From NCBI GenBank assembly GCA_963799085.1, contig CAWCWA010000017.1, positions 100,172 to 164,171 of the forward strand: a DNA stretch of 64,000 nucleotides, read 5' to 3'. The position numbers and the translations under genes were made by a program. Numbering within the stretch: the stretch's first letter is position 1; the number at the start of each line of letters is the position of its first letter. Of the stretch, positions 18,809 through 28,683 are shown piece by piece. Below the pieces are notes generated by a model. It made no database searches and had not been told where the DNA came from. It worked only from the letters and a program-made list of their open reading frames with translations. Source of the DNA: AP-15 sp963799085 (GTDB lineage: Bacteria > Pseudomonadota > Alphaproteobacteria > ATCC43930 > CGMCC-115725).

Positions 18809-18981
18809 GCATTCCTCCCGAACGCCGGTTCGAGGGGACGCAGCAGGTCACACCCCGCCGGCTGCCATACTATCTGCGCATATTGCGGCGGAATTCCAGC
18901 CAACAACGGCATTATTCCGAAGGCTCGCGGGCGCGCGCCTCTGCGGCGTTAGGATGATCCAGGCAGCGGACGAGGGGCGCG

Positions 18982-20247
18982 ATGCGGAATCTGCAGGCGA
19001 ATGGCGAGCGGTTGTGGGCGAGCCTGATGGAACTGGCCCGGATCGGCGCCACCGACAAGGGTGGGGTCTGCCGGCTCGCCGCGACCGATCTTGACGCCGA
19101 GGCGAGGCGGCTTTTCATCGGCTGGTGCGAGGCGGCTGGTTGTACCGTAAAAGTGGACCAAATCGGCAACATCTTCGCGCGTCGCGCGGGTCGAAAACCG
19201 GAACATCCGCCGATCATGGTCGGCAGCCATCTCGACACCCAGCCGACCGGCGGCAAGTTCGACGGCGCCTATGGCGTGCTGGCCGGCCTCGAAATCGTGC
19301 GGACTCTGAACGATCTCGGCTACGAAACCGAGGCGCCGGTCGAGATCGTCGCCTGGACCAACGAGGAGGGTTCGCGGTTTTCCCCGGCGATGGTCGGTTC
19401 GGGCGCTTTCGCCGGGGTGTTCGACCTCGGCTATGGGCTCGACCGGCCGGACAACGTCACCGGCGAACGACGCTCGGCGCCGAACTGCAGCGCATCGGCT
19501 TCGCCGGGCCGGAACCCGTCGGCGGCCGCCCGGTCGCAGCCTATTTCGAGGCGCATATCGAGCAGGGACCGATCCTCGAAGCGGCCGGGCTGCCGGTCGG
19601 CGTCGTCACCGGCGCCCAAGGCCAGCGCTGGTACGAGATCACCGTCACCGGGCAGGAGGCGCATGCCGGGCCGACACCGATGCCGCGGCGGCGCGACGCG
19701 CTGGTCGGGTGCCGCCCGCATGATCGACGCGGTCAACCGTATCGGCCACGCCCACGCGCCCCATGCCTGCGCCACGGTCGGCTTTGTCCAGGTCAGCCCC
19801 AATTCGCGCAACACGATCCCGGGCCGGGTGTTTTTCACGGTCGATTTCCGCCACCCCGTGGATGCGGTGCTGACCGCGATGGATCGCGAGTTGCGCGCCG
19901 CCTGCGCCGAGGCCGCGGCGACCCAGAACCTCGACGCGCAGGTCGAGGAGTTCTGGTATTTCCCGCCGACCCCGTTCGACCCCGCGCTCGTCGCCGCGGT
20001 GCGCGAGGCGGCGGCGGCTCAGGGCTATCCGCACCAGGACATCCTCAGCGGCGCCGGCCACGACGCCGTCTACCTGGCGCGCGTCGCTCCCGCCGCGATG
20101 GTCTTCGTCCCCTGCGTCGGCGGCATCAGCCACAACGAGATCGAGGACGCCAAACCCGAGGATCTCACCGCCGGCTGCAACGTGCTGCTGAACGCGGTCC
20201 TCGACCGCGCGAACAATGCCTCACCCGCCGAGGGTGGGGCTTCCTAG
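18982..20247 (+). CDS. M20-family amidohydrolase, N-carbamoyl-L-amino-acid hydrolase / allantoate amidohydrolase type (two compensating frameshifts)
   Basis: A binuclear-metal hydrolase of about 420 residues that removes a carbamoyl or ureido group from an amino acid. Metal-binding segments are MVGSHLDTQPTGGKFDGAYG (His and Asp), WTNEEGSRFSPAMVGSG (Glu pair), AAYFEAHIEQGPILE (His) and GISHNEIEDA near the C-terminus (His). A one-base loss near 19469 (probably AAA to AA) and a one-base gain near 19707 cancel out. The nominal frame stays open but about 80 residues between them are nonsense, and the correct text (TLGAELQRIGFAG, YEITVTGQEAHAGPTPM) lies in another frame. It is transcribed away from the DUF2189 gene. 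Confidence 0.87.
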   Translation: MRNLQANGERLWASLMELARIGATDKGGVCRLAATDLDAEARRLFIGWCEAAGCTVKVDQIGNIFARRAGRKPEHPPIMVGSHLDTQPTGGKFDGAYGVLAGLEIVRTLNDLGYETEAPVEIVAWTNEEGSRFSPAMVGSGAFAGVFDLGYGLDRPDNVTGERRSAPNCSASASPGRNPSAAARSQPISRRISSRDRSSKRPGCRSASSPAPKASAGTRSPSPGRRRMPGRHRCRGGATRWSGAARMIDAVNRIGHAHAPHACATVGFVQVSPNSRNTIPGRVFFTVDFRHPVDAVLTAMDRELRAACAEAAATQNLDAQVEEFWYFPPTPFDPALVAAVREAAAAQGYPHQDILSGAGHDAVYLARVAPAAMVFVPCVGGISHNEIEDAKPEDLTAGCNVLLNAVLDRANNASPAEGGAS

Positions 20248-20255
20248 GGTGGGAT

Positions 20256-20603
20256 TCAACCGAGGCGGATCAGTTCCGCACGGCAGACAGCCGCCAGTTC
20301 GGGGAGCCCGACTTTGAGGGTCTCCCAGATGATCTCGCTTTCACGCGTGAAGTACTCGTGGGCAAGGATATTCCGCATGCCTAGGATCTGCCGCCACGGA
20401 ATATCCGGATAAGGCGCTTTCAGATCGTCTTCGAGAGCCTTGGCCGCCTCACCGATCGCGAGAAGACGGTAAGCCGTGGCATCCTGGACATCCGGGTCCT
20501 GCTGGAATGCTTCACGCGTCAGCCGGCCGGTCTGCCGTTCGATCCGCTCGATGAGTTCGAGAATGTCGAGGAGGCTGTCGATCGGCGCTGCCTTTGCCAT
20601 CAA
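20256..20603 (-). CDS. HepT-like HEPN (DUF86) toxin of a type VII toxin-antitoxin pair
   Basis: A 115-residue HEPN/DUF86 protein. The ribonuclease-type motif R-x4-H-x-Y is present as RNILAHEY at about residues 77-84. In characterised pairs, HepT is a toxin neutralised when MntA adds AMP groups to the Tyr next to this motif, and this Tyr is conserved here. The gene overlaps the preceding nucleotidyltransferase gene by 4 bases (20600-20603), the standard arrangement. The frame is intact. Some pairs of this type instead belong to other regulatory systems, so toxicity is inferred. Confidence 0.88.
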   Translation of the reverse strand: MMAKAAPIDSLLDILELIERIERQTGRLTREAFQQDPDVQDATAYRLLAIGEAAKALEDDLKAPYPDIPWRQILGMRNILAHEYFTRESEIIWETLKVGLPELAAVCRAELIRLG

Positions 20604-20899
20604 AATACCCGCACTGCGGTTTCCTCGATGCGGGGACGACGGCGCGGATCGATCCCGCTGCGCGTCATCAGGTCCACCTTGGCCCCGAGAATTTCTTCCA
20701 TGCGCTCCCGCAGCGCCAGCAGGTCGAACAAGGTAAAGCCCTGTGGCCGCGTGAGATCGAAAAACACATCGACATCCGAGGCGTCTCGAGCCTGGTCACG
20801 CGCGACCGAGCCGAAGAGGAAGAGCGCGCCAACGCCGGCATCGCGAAACTCCGGTTCGTGCTCTTTCAGCAGGGTGATAACTTGGTCGCGCTTCATCAC
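20600..20899 (-). CDS. MntA-like minimal nucleotidyltransferase antitoxin
   Basis: A 99-residue minimal nucleotidyltransferase with the active-site motif GS-x10-DxD (GSVARDQARDASDVDVFFD, about residues 31-49) and a third carboxylate in AKVDLMTRSG. In the HepT/MntA system it AMPylates and inactivates the HEPN toxin. It is the upstream gene of the pair, overlapping the toxin gene by 4 bases. It is flanked by the M20 hydrolase (convergent with the toxin) and the transhydrogenase. The pair is unrelated to its neighbours, so it may be a mobile insertion, but no repeats or att-like sites are visible. Confidence 0.88.
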   Translation of the reverse strand: MMKRDQVITLLKEHEPEFRDAGVGALFLFGSVARDQARDASDVDVFFDLTRPQGFTLFDLLALRERMEEILGAKVDLMTRSGIDPRRRPRIEETAVRVF

Positions 20900-20957
20900 A
20901 CCACACCCGAGTTTGGTAGTCTACGCGACTACAAATTGGGGATGGCGAACCCCTAAT

Positions 20958-22397
20958 TCACAGAATTTCAGTCGGCTCTTCCGCGAAGATCCCGAGGCGG
21001 TTGACGCCGTCGAAGGCCGCCACCTTGTAGCATTCCGCGAGCGTCGGGTAGTTAAACACCGTGTCGATGAAGTAGTCGATCGTGCCGCCGAACGACAACA
21101 CCGCCTGACCGATGTGGATCAGCTCGCTTGCCCCCTCGCCGATGATGTGGACGCCGAGCAGCTGGCGGGTTTCGCTGTGAAATATCAGTTTTAACAGGCC
21201 GGTCACATCGCCGAGGATCTGGCCGCGCGCGATCTCCCGATAGCGCGCCTTGCCGATCTCGTAAGGGACCGAGGCCTCGGTGAGTGCCTCTTCGTTCTTC
21301 CCGACCATCGAGATTTCCGGAACCGCGTAGATGCCGTAGGGGAACCACTCCGGAGCGCTTTGCGCCCTGATCCCAAAGGCGTGGCACGCGGCGAGCCGAC
21401 CCTGCTCCATCGATGTCGAGGCGAGTGCGGGAAAGCCGATCATGTCGCCGACCGCGTAAATATGGGGGACCGCGGTGCGAAAGTGCTGGTCGACTGTCAG
21501 CCGGCCGCGGTTGTCCGGTTTGAGCCCGGCTCTCGCCAGGTCGAGCTGGCTCGCCGCACCGGTGCGGCCGACCGAATAGAGCGCCTTCTCGGCAACGATC
21601 GTCTTGCCGCTGTCGAGGTGAATCCGGACGCGGGCGCCGGCTTCGTCCCCGACAACCTCCAATTTGTCGACGCTCTCGCCCAGCCGCAGGGTGGCCCGGT
21701 TTTCCCGCAGGTGATGGCAGAACTCGTCGACGATTTCCTTATCGACGAAGGGCAGCAGGCGATCGCGCTTGTCGATCAGCGTCACCCGCACCCCGAGAGC
21801 GGCGAAGATGCTGGCGTACTCACAGCCGATCACGCCGGCCCCGACCACCGCCAAGGTCCGCGGCAGCCGATCGAGATCGAGGATGTCGTCGCTGGTGAAG
21901 ATGCGTTCACCGTCGAACGGGATGTGCGGAGTGCGAGTGTTTTCCGCCCCGGCGGCGATGACGATCTTCCTTGCCTTGACCGAACGCGAGCTGGCGCCGT
22001 CGACATAGTCGAGGCGAACGGTGTCCGGCGCGACAAAAGACGCAGTCGCCGCAAGCAGCTCGACATCGTTGCGCATCAGCTGGTGGCGGGTCACGTCGAT
22101 CTCGTGCTGGATCACCCGGTTGGTGCGAAACAGCAGGTCCTGCATCGTGATGTGCTGCTTGACGGTGTAGGAGGCGCCGTAGAATTCCCGCGAGCGGTAG
22201 CCGCAAAGTTCGAGCGCCGCCTCGCGCAGCGTCTTCGACGGGATCGTTCCCAGATTGACGCTGCAGCCGCCGAGCACGGCCTTGCGTTCGACAATCGCGA
22301 CCCGCTTGTCGAGCTTGGCGCCCTGGATCGCGGCGCGCTGCCCGGCCGGCCCGGAACCGATCACCAGAAGATCGTAGTCGAACAAGTCTCCAGACAT
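20958..22397 (-). CDS. sth: Soluble pyridine nucleotide transhydrogenase (Si-specific NAD(P)+ transhydrogenase)
   Basis: A 479-residue flavoprotein of the disulfide reductase superfamily that exchanges reducing equivalents between NADPH and NAD+. FAD fold at the N-terminus: YDLLVIGSGPAGQRAAIQG. The redox motif is degenerate, GGCSVNLGTIPSKTLRE, with only one Cys of the usual pair, as in SthA. The second dinucleotide fold is LAVVGAGVIGCEYASIF and the second FAD contact is HIYAVGDMIGFP. The dimerisation domain follows (LGVHIIGEGASELIHIG). The frame is intact even though the adjacent locus is heavily frameshifted. A divergent 290-base gap separates it from the next gene. Confidence 0.93.
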   Translation of the reverse strand: MSGDLFDYDLLVIGSGPAGQRAAIQGAKLDKRVAIVERKAVLGGCSVNLGTIPSKTLREAALELCGYRSREFYGASYTVKQHITMQDLLFRTNRVIQHEIDVTRHQLMRNDVELLAATASFVAPDTVRLDYVDGASSRSVKARKIVIAAGAENTRTPHIPFDGERIFTSDDILDLDRLPRTLAVVGAGVIGCEYASIFAALGVRVTLIDKRDRLLPFVDKEIVDEFCHHLRENRATLRLGESVDKLEVVGDEAGARVRIHLDSGKTIVAEKALYSVGRTGAASQLDLARAGLKPDNRGRLTVDQHFRTAVPHIYAVGDMIGFPALASTSMEQGRLAACHAFGIRAQSAPEWFPYGIYAVPEISMVGKNEEALTEASVPYEIGKARYREIARGQILGDVTGLLKLIFHSETRQLLGVHIIGEGASELIHIGQAVLSFGGTIDYFIDTVFNYPTLAECYKVAAFDGVNRLGIFAEEPTEIL

Positions 22398-22687
22398 GCC
22401 TCGGCTCCTCGCGTCCTGAACCGCCGCGCTCTAATTGGAACATGCCACGAGCCTGCGGCGCGACGATGACAAATCGATGTCAGCTTATGGCGATTGGGCG
22501 ATGCCGTTCGCTAGCGCACGGCCCTTTATCCACGGCGCGGCCAACCCAATCTCTTGCATGGCTGAGCGTTTCACCGGACGCAACGCAGTCGCGGCGAATT
22601 GTCGTAGCTCTCTCGACCAAGCTTGGCGTAACTACGAATTGAGGCAGGCGGAACGCCGCTGCCGCCGGCCGCTGGGCCTCGACCCTG

Positions 22688-25600
22688 ATGAACGATCTCC
22701 AACTCCAGCACGCCCTTTCCTTCGCCGATCTTTACGATCGCGAGGGCCTGATGCGCCTCGACCGCGCCTTTGTCGCGCATCTCGCTGCGGGCGATGTCGG
22801 CGCTGCACGACCGGCTGATGGCGGCGCGCGCCGATCCCGATGCGCTCGACCGCAAGGCGGAATCCGATCTGCTGGTCGATCTCGCGCCGCATGTCGAAGA
22901 TTTCATCGGCGAGCTGTTCGGCATCGCGGCCGAAATCCGCGAATTGCAGGCGCGGCACGACGAACTGGCGCCGCTCTATTCGGTCAAGCGCCTGTTCGTG
23001 CAGCGCCGCGCCGTCAAGGGGATCAAGGAGGCCGACGCGGCGCGAGCTGAACGGCCCGCCAGCTCGGCCGACGAACTCGACCGCGCTGATCGGCGGCCCG
23101 CCGGCCGATTTCGCGACGCGGGCCGGCGCGCTCGCCTGGGAGCTGCGCTACGCCGATGCCGTCGCGCGCTGGCTCGACGACGAGGCCGCGCACAAGCTGC
23201 CGCTGCGCGCCGCGCTCGAATACGCCGCCTGGGCGACGCTGTCGCCGGCCGGGCGCGCCCGGCACAGCCGCGGCCTGTTGTTCAAGCGTGCCGCACCGGC
23301 TCGACATGCACCATCTGGTGCCGGCCGAAACCGTCGTGCGCACGGCGTCACGATGCTGCGCCTGCCCGAAGACGAATGGCGGCCGCGCGACGGGTTCGGC
23401 CTGACCGACCCCGGCACCGATCTCGCCGGCGCGCTCGACCAGGCGAATTACTGCATCTGGTGCCACAACCAGCGGAAGGACAGCTGCCGCACGGGCCTGC
23501 AGCGAAAAGGACGGCAGCTTCCGCAAGAGCGTCTTCGGCGTCACCCTGGCCGGCTGCCCGCTCGACGAGAAGATCTCGGAGATGAACATCGTCAAGGCGC
23601 GCGGCAACAGCCTCGGCGCGCTGGCGATCGTCGCCGTCGACAACCCGCTCTGCGCCGCGACCGGCCACCGCATCTGCAACGACTGCATGAAGTCCTGCAT
23701 CTATCAGCGCCAGGAGCCGGTCGATATCCCGCAGATCGAGACCCGCACCCTGAAGGACGTGCTGGGCCTGCCCTGGGGCTTCGAGATCTACGGCCTGTTG
23801 ACCCGGTGGAACCCGCTCGATCTGCGCCGGCCGCTGCCGAAGCCGCAATCGCGGCTATAAGGTGCTGGTCGTCGGGCTCGGGCCGGCCGGGTTCAACGCT
23901 GGCGCATCACCTGATCAATGACGGGCATTTCGTCGCCGCGATCGACGGGCTGAAGATCGAGCCGCTGCCGCCGGAAATTTCGGGCGTGGCCGCCGACCGG
24001 CGAGCGCGTGCCGTTCGCGCCGGTGCGCGACATCGCGAGCCTCTACGAGCGGCTCGACGAGCGCATCGATGGCCGGGTTTGGCGGCGTCGCCGAATACGG
24101 CATCACGGTGCGCTGGGACAAGAATTTCCTGAAGATCGATCCGGCTGCTTGCTCGAACGCCGCGGCGCAATTCGCGATGTATGGCGGGGTGCGCTTCGGC
24201 GGCACGCTGACGATCGACAGCGCCTTCGATCTCGGCTTCGACCATATCGCGCTGTGCGCCGGCGCCGGCCGCCCGACCGTGATCCCGATGAAGAACGGCC
24301 TGGCGCCCGGGCGTGCGGCAGGCCTCCGATTTCCTGATGGCGCTGCAGCTGACCGGCGCCGCCAAGACCGACAGCATCGCCAATCTGACCGTGCGGCTGC
24401 CGGTCGTCGTGATCGGCGGCGGGCTGACCGCGATCGACACCGCGACCGAGGCGCTGGCCTATTACCCGGTGCAGGTCGAGAAATTTCTCTCGCGCTACGA
24501 GACGCTGGTCGCCGAGCGCGGCGTCGAGGCGGTGCGCGACCAGTGGAACGCGCGTCGAGCGCGAGATCGCCGAGGAGTTCATCGCCCATGCCCGCGCGCT
24601 GCGCGCCGAGCGCGAGGCCGCCGCGCCGCGAGGGCCGCGCGCCGCGCTTCGCGAAGCTGATCAATTCGCTGGGGCGGCGTCACGATCGCCTATCGCCGCC
24701 GCCTGATCGACGCGCCGAGCTACACCCTCAACCACGAGGAGGTGGCGAAGGCGATGGAGGAGGGCATCCGCTTCGCCGAGATGCTGACCCCGGTCGAGGT
24801 CGAGGTCGATGTCTTCGGCCACGCCGCCGCGCTCAAGATGACCCGGCACGCGCCGGCCGAGGTCGGCGGGCATCGGCCGCAGCCGGACCAGCATGCCGGC
24901 GAGGAGGTCGTCCTGCCGGCGCGCACGATCCTGGTCGCCGCCGGGACGCAGCCGAACACCGTGCTGGCGCGCGAGGACCCGGACCACGTCGCGCTCGACG
25001 GCCGCTATTTCCGCGCCCTCGACGAGGACGGCAACCCGGCCGACGCCGGAGCGCGTCGCCAAGCCCGACGCGGTGCGCGTGCTGACCAGCGTGATGCCGG
25101 ACGGCCGCGCCGTCAGCTTCTGGGGCGATCTGCATCCGAGCTTTGCCGGCAATGTCGTCAAGGCGATGGGCGGCGCCAAGCAGGGCTATCCGGTGGTCAG
25201 CCGCATGCTGGCGAAGCGCTCGCCTGCCCTCCCCGCCCCCGCCGCGCTGAAGGCGCGGCTCGACCACGAACTGCGCGCGCGCGTGCATGCGGTCGATCGG
25301 CTGACCCCGACGATCGTCGAGGTCGTCGTCGAGGCGCCGATGGCGGCGCGCGCCTTCCAGCCCGGGCCAGTTCTACCGCCTGCAGAATTACGAGACGCTG
25401 GCGCCGCGCGTCGACGGCACGACCCTGGCGATGGAGGGGCTGGCGCTGACCGGCGCCTGGGTCGATCGCGAACGGGGCCTCCTATCGACGATCGTCCTCG
25501 AAATGGGCGGCTCGTCCGATCTCTGCGCGCTTGCTGAAGCCGGGCGAGCCGGTCGATCCTGATGGGCCCGACCGGCACGCCGACCGAGACCCCTTCCGGC

Positions 25601-26261
25601 GAGACCGTGCTCTTGGTCGGCGGCGGGCTCGGCAACGCGGTGCTGTTCTCGATCGGCGCGGCATTGCGGGCGGCCGGCTCGCGCGTCCTCTATTTCGCCG
25701 GCTACAAGAAGATCGTCGACCGCTACAAGGTCGCCGATATCGAGCGCGCCGCCGATACGGTCGTCTGGTGCTGCGACGAGGCGCCGGGTTTCGCGCCGGG
25801 CCGGCCGCAGGATCTGGCCTTTGTCGGCAACATCGTCGCGGCGATCGAGGCCTATGGCGAGGGCGCGCTCGGGCCGGTCGACGATCCCGCTCGGCGAGGT
25901 CGACCGCATCATCGCGATCGGCTCGGACGGCATGATGAACGCGGTCGCCGAGGCGCGCCGCGCCGCGCTGCGCCGCTATTTCCGCCCGGACCATCGCGCG
26001 ATCGCGTCGATCAACTCGCCGATGCAATGCATGATGAAGGAGATCTGCGCGCAGTGCCTGCAGCGCCACTACGACCCGGCGAGCGGCACCGAAACGGTCG
26101 TGTTCTCGTGCTTCAACCAGGACCAGGACATGGACCGCGTCGATTTCCCGACGCTGCGCCACCGCCTGTCGCAAAACGGCGCGCAGGAAAAGCTGACCAA
26201 GCTGTGGATCGACCACTGCCTCCACCACCTCGGCGAACGCCAGCCGATGGCCGCCGATTAG
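22688..26261 (+). CDS. Very large fused GltD-like / PyrK-like Fe-S flavoprotein (about 17 frameshifts)
   Basis: Joined across frames this is a single protein of about 1190 residues. Residues 1-230 are a helical region of unknown type (LQLQHALSFADLYDREG). Next is a GltD-like cysteine domain with YCIWCHNQRKDSC, AGCPLDEKISEMN and HRICNDCMKSCIYQRQEP. Then a FAD/NAD(P) domain: YKVLVVGLGPAGF, WDKNFLK, MYGGVRFGG, RLPVVVIGGGLTAIDTATEA and ARTILVAAGTQPNTVL. Last is a PyrK/ferredoxin-reductase-like domain: QFYRLQNYETLA, GETVLLVGGGLGNAVLFSIG, and near the end CMMKEICAQCLQRH, a cluster-type cysteine set. The order resembles fused NfnB and NfnA subunits. Most shifts are one extra base. No other gene fits between the blocks. 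Confidence 0.8.
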
Positions 26262-26357
26262 GCTCGGCGATCAGCCCCGCTACGGCTCAAGCCGACAAGA
26301 TGCAGACGGTGACAAGGCGGCAATCGAAGTGGCTAGGGAATTGTAAGGTATATCACC

Positions 26358-26372
26358 AATCGGCAACCGATT
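26358..26372. promoter_or_regulatory. Perfect dyad AATCGG-CAA-CCGATT
   Basis: A perfect 6-3-6 inverted repeat in the A/T-rich leader of the transporter gene. The core ATCGGCAAC recurs as a direct repeat about 97 bases downstream. The pattern is that of a binding site for a dimeric regulator. No regulator gene is adjacent, so the partner is unknown. Confidence 0.4.
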
Positions 26373-26434
26373 ACTAGTTAGATAGACTATTTGCGAGTAA
26401 GATTCACTTAACCTTCTTGGATTACTTGATTGTC

Positions 26435-26451
26435 GTAGTAAACGATACTAC
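26435..26451. promoter_or_regulatory. Perfect dyad GTAGTA-AACGA-TACTAC
   Basis: A second perfect inverted repeat with 6-base arms and a 5-base spacer, 130 bases upstream of the transporter start. The 6-5-6 geometry is the same as that of the dyad at the urtA promoter, although the arms differ. Either dyad could be an operator. A transcription terminator is unlikely because no T run follows. Confidence 0.4.
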
Positions 26452-27373
26452 CTCTATCGGCAACACAAACTGGTAGCTGGCAACAAAACAGCTATTACGG
26501 CGTTGCACCTGACAAACCTTCGCCGCCGTCGCGCAAATGCTGGCGCCACGCGGGAGATTGAATCCAGGGGAGGATAACCGATGCAGGCCGCGTCATCGCC
26601 GAGCTTTCCGACCGACAGACAGATTCTCGGCTACAGCCGCTTTGTCGTATTTGCCGCCGCGTTTCTTTCGATGGCTGTGATCAGCCCCTACGAATACGCG
26701 TGGAGCTCGATGTCGGGCCATATCGGCGGGCTGTATCACTGGTCGCACGCGCAGATCGGCTGGATGTTCACGCTGTTCGTCATCTTCGAGTTGATCGGGA
26801 CCCTGCCGGGCGGCATCCTTCGCGACAAATTCGGGCCGCGCTGGGTGACCGTCATCGGCGGTCTGGTCGCCGGCGTCGGCATCTTCGCCACATCGCTCGG
26901 GCCGTCTTATGTGTTTGTCCTTGTCCTATGGTGCATCGGCAGCTTTTTCGCCGGGTTCATCTACAACACGGCGGTGACGACGGCGAACAAATGGTTCCCC
27001 GATATGCGGGGCCTGATCGCGGGACTGATTGCCGGCGCCTTCTCGTGGGGTTCGCTGCCGTTCATCTTCCCGATCCGGGCCATTCCCAAGACCGCACCCG
27101 ACTCCGAGTTCTTTCACGTCATTTACATCATGGCGGCGATCATCGGTGGGGTGTCGATCGTTGCGGCGCTCTTCATGAAGGACCCGCCGGCGGGGTGGCG
27201 GCCGCCCGGCTGGACGCCGAAGGCGAGGGCCGTCGAGCGGCCGTCCTCGCATCAGTTCACATTCGGTGAGGCGCTGTCGACCTGGCAGATGTGGGTCTTG
27301 ATCGTCTCCTTTGTGCTGATCTCGAGCGCCGGTCTCGCCGGGGTCAGCAAGATCGTGCGCTACTTGAACAGCT

Positions 27374-28683
27374 GGAGACCTCCAATAACCGTGTTTTCGT
27401 GCGGGCGAGGACCGACTATTTGACCGCGTGGGTGATTTGTTGATATCGGCGCGACGGTGTGAGGGCTTGGGCGGCTTTGAGCAGCGGCCGGGGTTGTTCA
27501 GCTGCTCAGCTCAGCTCAGATGGGCGCAATCTGGTCAGTCAGCCAAACCATCCGCTGCATGTTGTAGAGGAGGTTGGCGAGGCCGATCTTGGTTCTCGCG
27601 CGGGCGAGGCCAATGGTGCGGATGAACAGACCCATTGGCCCTTTCTGGCGGGCGAAGACGTGCTCGACCGCCGCGCGCACGGCCGATTTGCGGGCATTGG
27701 CGCGGGCGGTGCGGCGTGGCATTGGTTTGCCCTCAGGCTTTTTGCGGTGGATCTGTGAGCGCAGGAGACGCCCGGCGAGAAACTTCTCATTGGCCTTTGA
27801 GCGATAGGCGGTGTCGGCCCAGACATCGCTGGCGGTGTTGTTGGGGTCGATCAGCTCGGGCAGCAACGCCCCGTCATGGCGCGCCGCATCGGTGACCCGC
27901 CAGCGGCGGATCAGGCGATGCCGGCGATCGATGCCGACGTGATTTCTTGTAGCCAAAGGCCGGGACCGCCAGGTCAACCCGCGGTGCACCGTCCGCGCTC
28001 GGTTTGGCTTTGGTGTATTTGACCGTCCAGCGCGCGTCGCGGTCCTTCTGGCGCAGCTTGGCGGGCTTATCAGCCCACGCCGGCGGAATGCGGCCTTCTT
28101 TGATGTCGCGCTTCTCGCCCTCGGTGTTGCGCTGCTTTGGCGCGGCGACGATCGCGGCATCGATGATCTGGCCGCTCATCGCCAGAAACCCGGCCGTTGC
28201 CAGCGCCGCGTCAAAGCGCTCGAACAGAACCTCGATTGCCGGCCGGCCGGCGATCCGGGCGCGCGTCAGCGCCTCGCGGAAGCCCCAGATGGTATTGGCA
28301 TCCGGCACCGTGTCGGCCAACCCGAGACCGAGAAAGCGCATAAACGACAGCCGGTCCCGGATCAGGTATTCGCTGCGCTCGTCCGACAAATTATGGCTCG
28401 ACTGAAGGATCAGCACTTTGAACATCAGCACATGATCAAACGGCGGCCGGCCGCCCCGCGACCGATCCGAGCGCACAACGGCGCGCTCCAGATCCACTCG
28501 AAACAGCTCGAAATCGACTACCGCATTCAGCCGTTCCAGGGCATCGCCCTTCGCCGACAGCTCCTTCAGCCGCTCGTCAACGTCGAAAAACCCCGCCTGC
28601 CCCCGCATGACCAATCCCCCGCATCCCCCAATCACACAAGCGGGCGATTTGCCTTCAAATTCAACCGGTTTTTAGAGCTCTCC
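27374..28683 (-). mobile_element. IS5-family insertion sequence, 1310 bp
   Basis: The element is bounded by imperfect 18-bp terminal inverted repeats, GGAGACCTCCAATAACCG on the left and the complement of GGAGAGCTCTAAAAACCG on the right (15 of 18 identical). It is flanked by a 4-bp target duplication AGCT (27370-27373 and 28684-28687). It carries one transposase gene on the minus strand, opposite to the interrupted transporter. The clean target duplication and restorable host frame indicate a recent insertion. Confidence 0.92.
27516..28608 (-). CDS. IS5-family transposase (one frameshift)
   Basis: A DDE transposase of the IS5 group, about 363 residues. It starts MRGQAGFFDVDERLKELS at 28608. 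Typical blocks are GRPPFDHVLMFKVLILQ, LSDERSEYLIRDRLSFMRFL, the first catalytic Asp in GQIIDAAIVAAPKQRN, the second in VWADTAYRSKANE and the Glu in VEHVFARQKGPMGLFIR. One extra base near 27945 separates FGYKK from the LIRRWRVTDAARHDGALL block. If real, the shift would make the copy inactive. Given the many similar shifts in the window it may be an error. The element ends about 140 bases beyond the stop codon. Confidence 0.92.

Larger units (their letters stand above)
26262..26580. other. A/T-rich intergenic region upstream of the second OxlT-like gene
   Basis: About 320 bases without a gene. The stretch 26340-26500 is clearly less GC-rich than its surroundings. It carries two perfect dyads (annotated separately) and a repeated ATCGGCAAC at 26359-26367 and 26456-26464. 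It probably holds the promoter of the interrupted transporter at 26581. GGGGAGGATAACC just before 26581 is the ribosome binding site. Confidence 0.6.

Noticed and set aside
12155..26261. Widespread +1 recoding as a new biological system
   Set aside because: The sites share no motif, no stop codon sits at most of them, and some shifts are -1 or come in cancelling groups. Sequence error explains this better.
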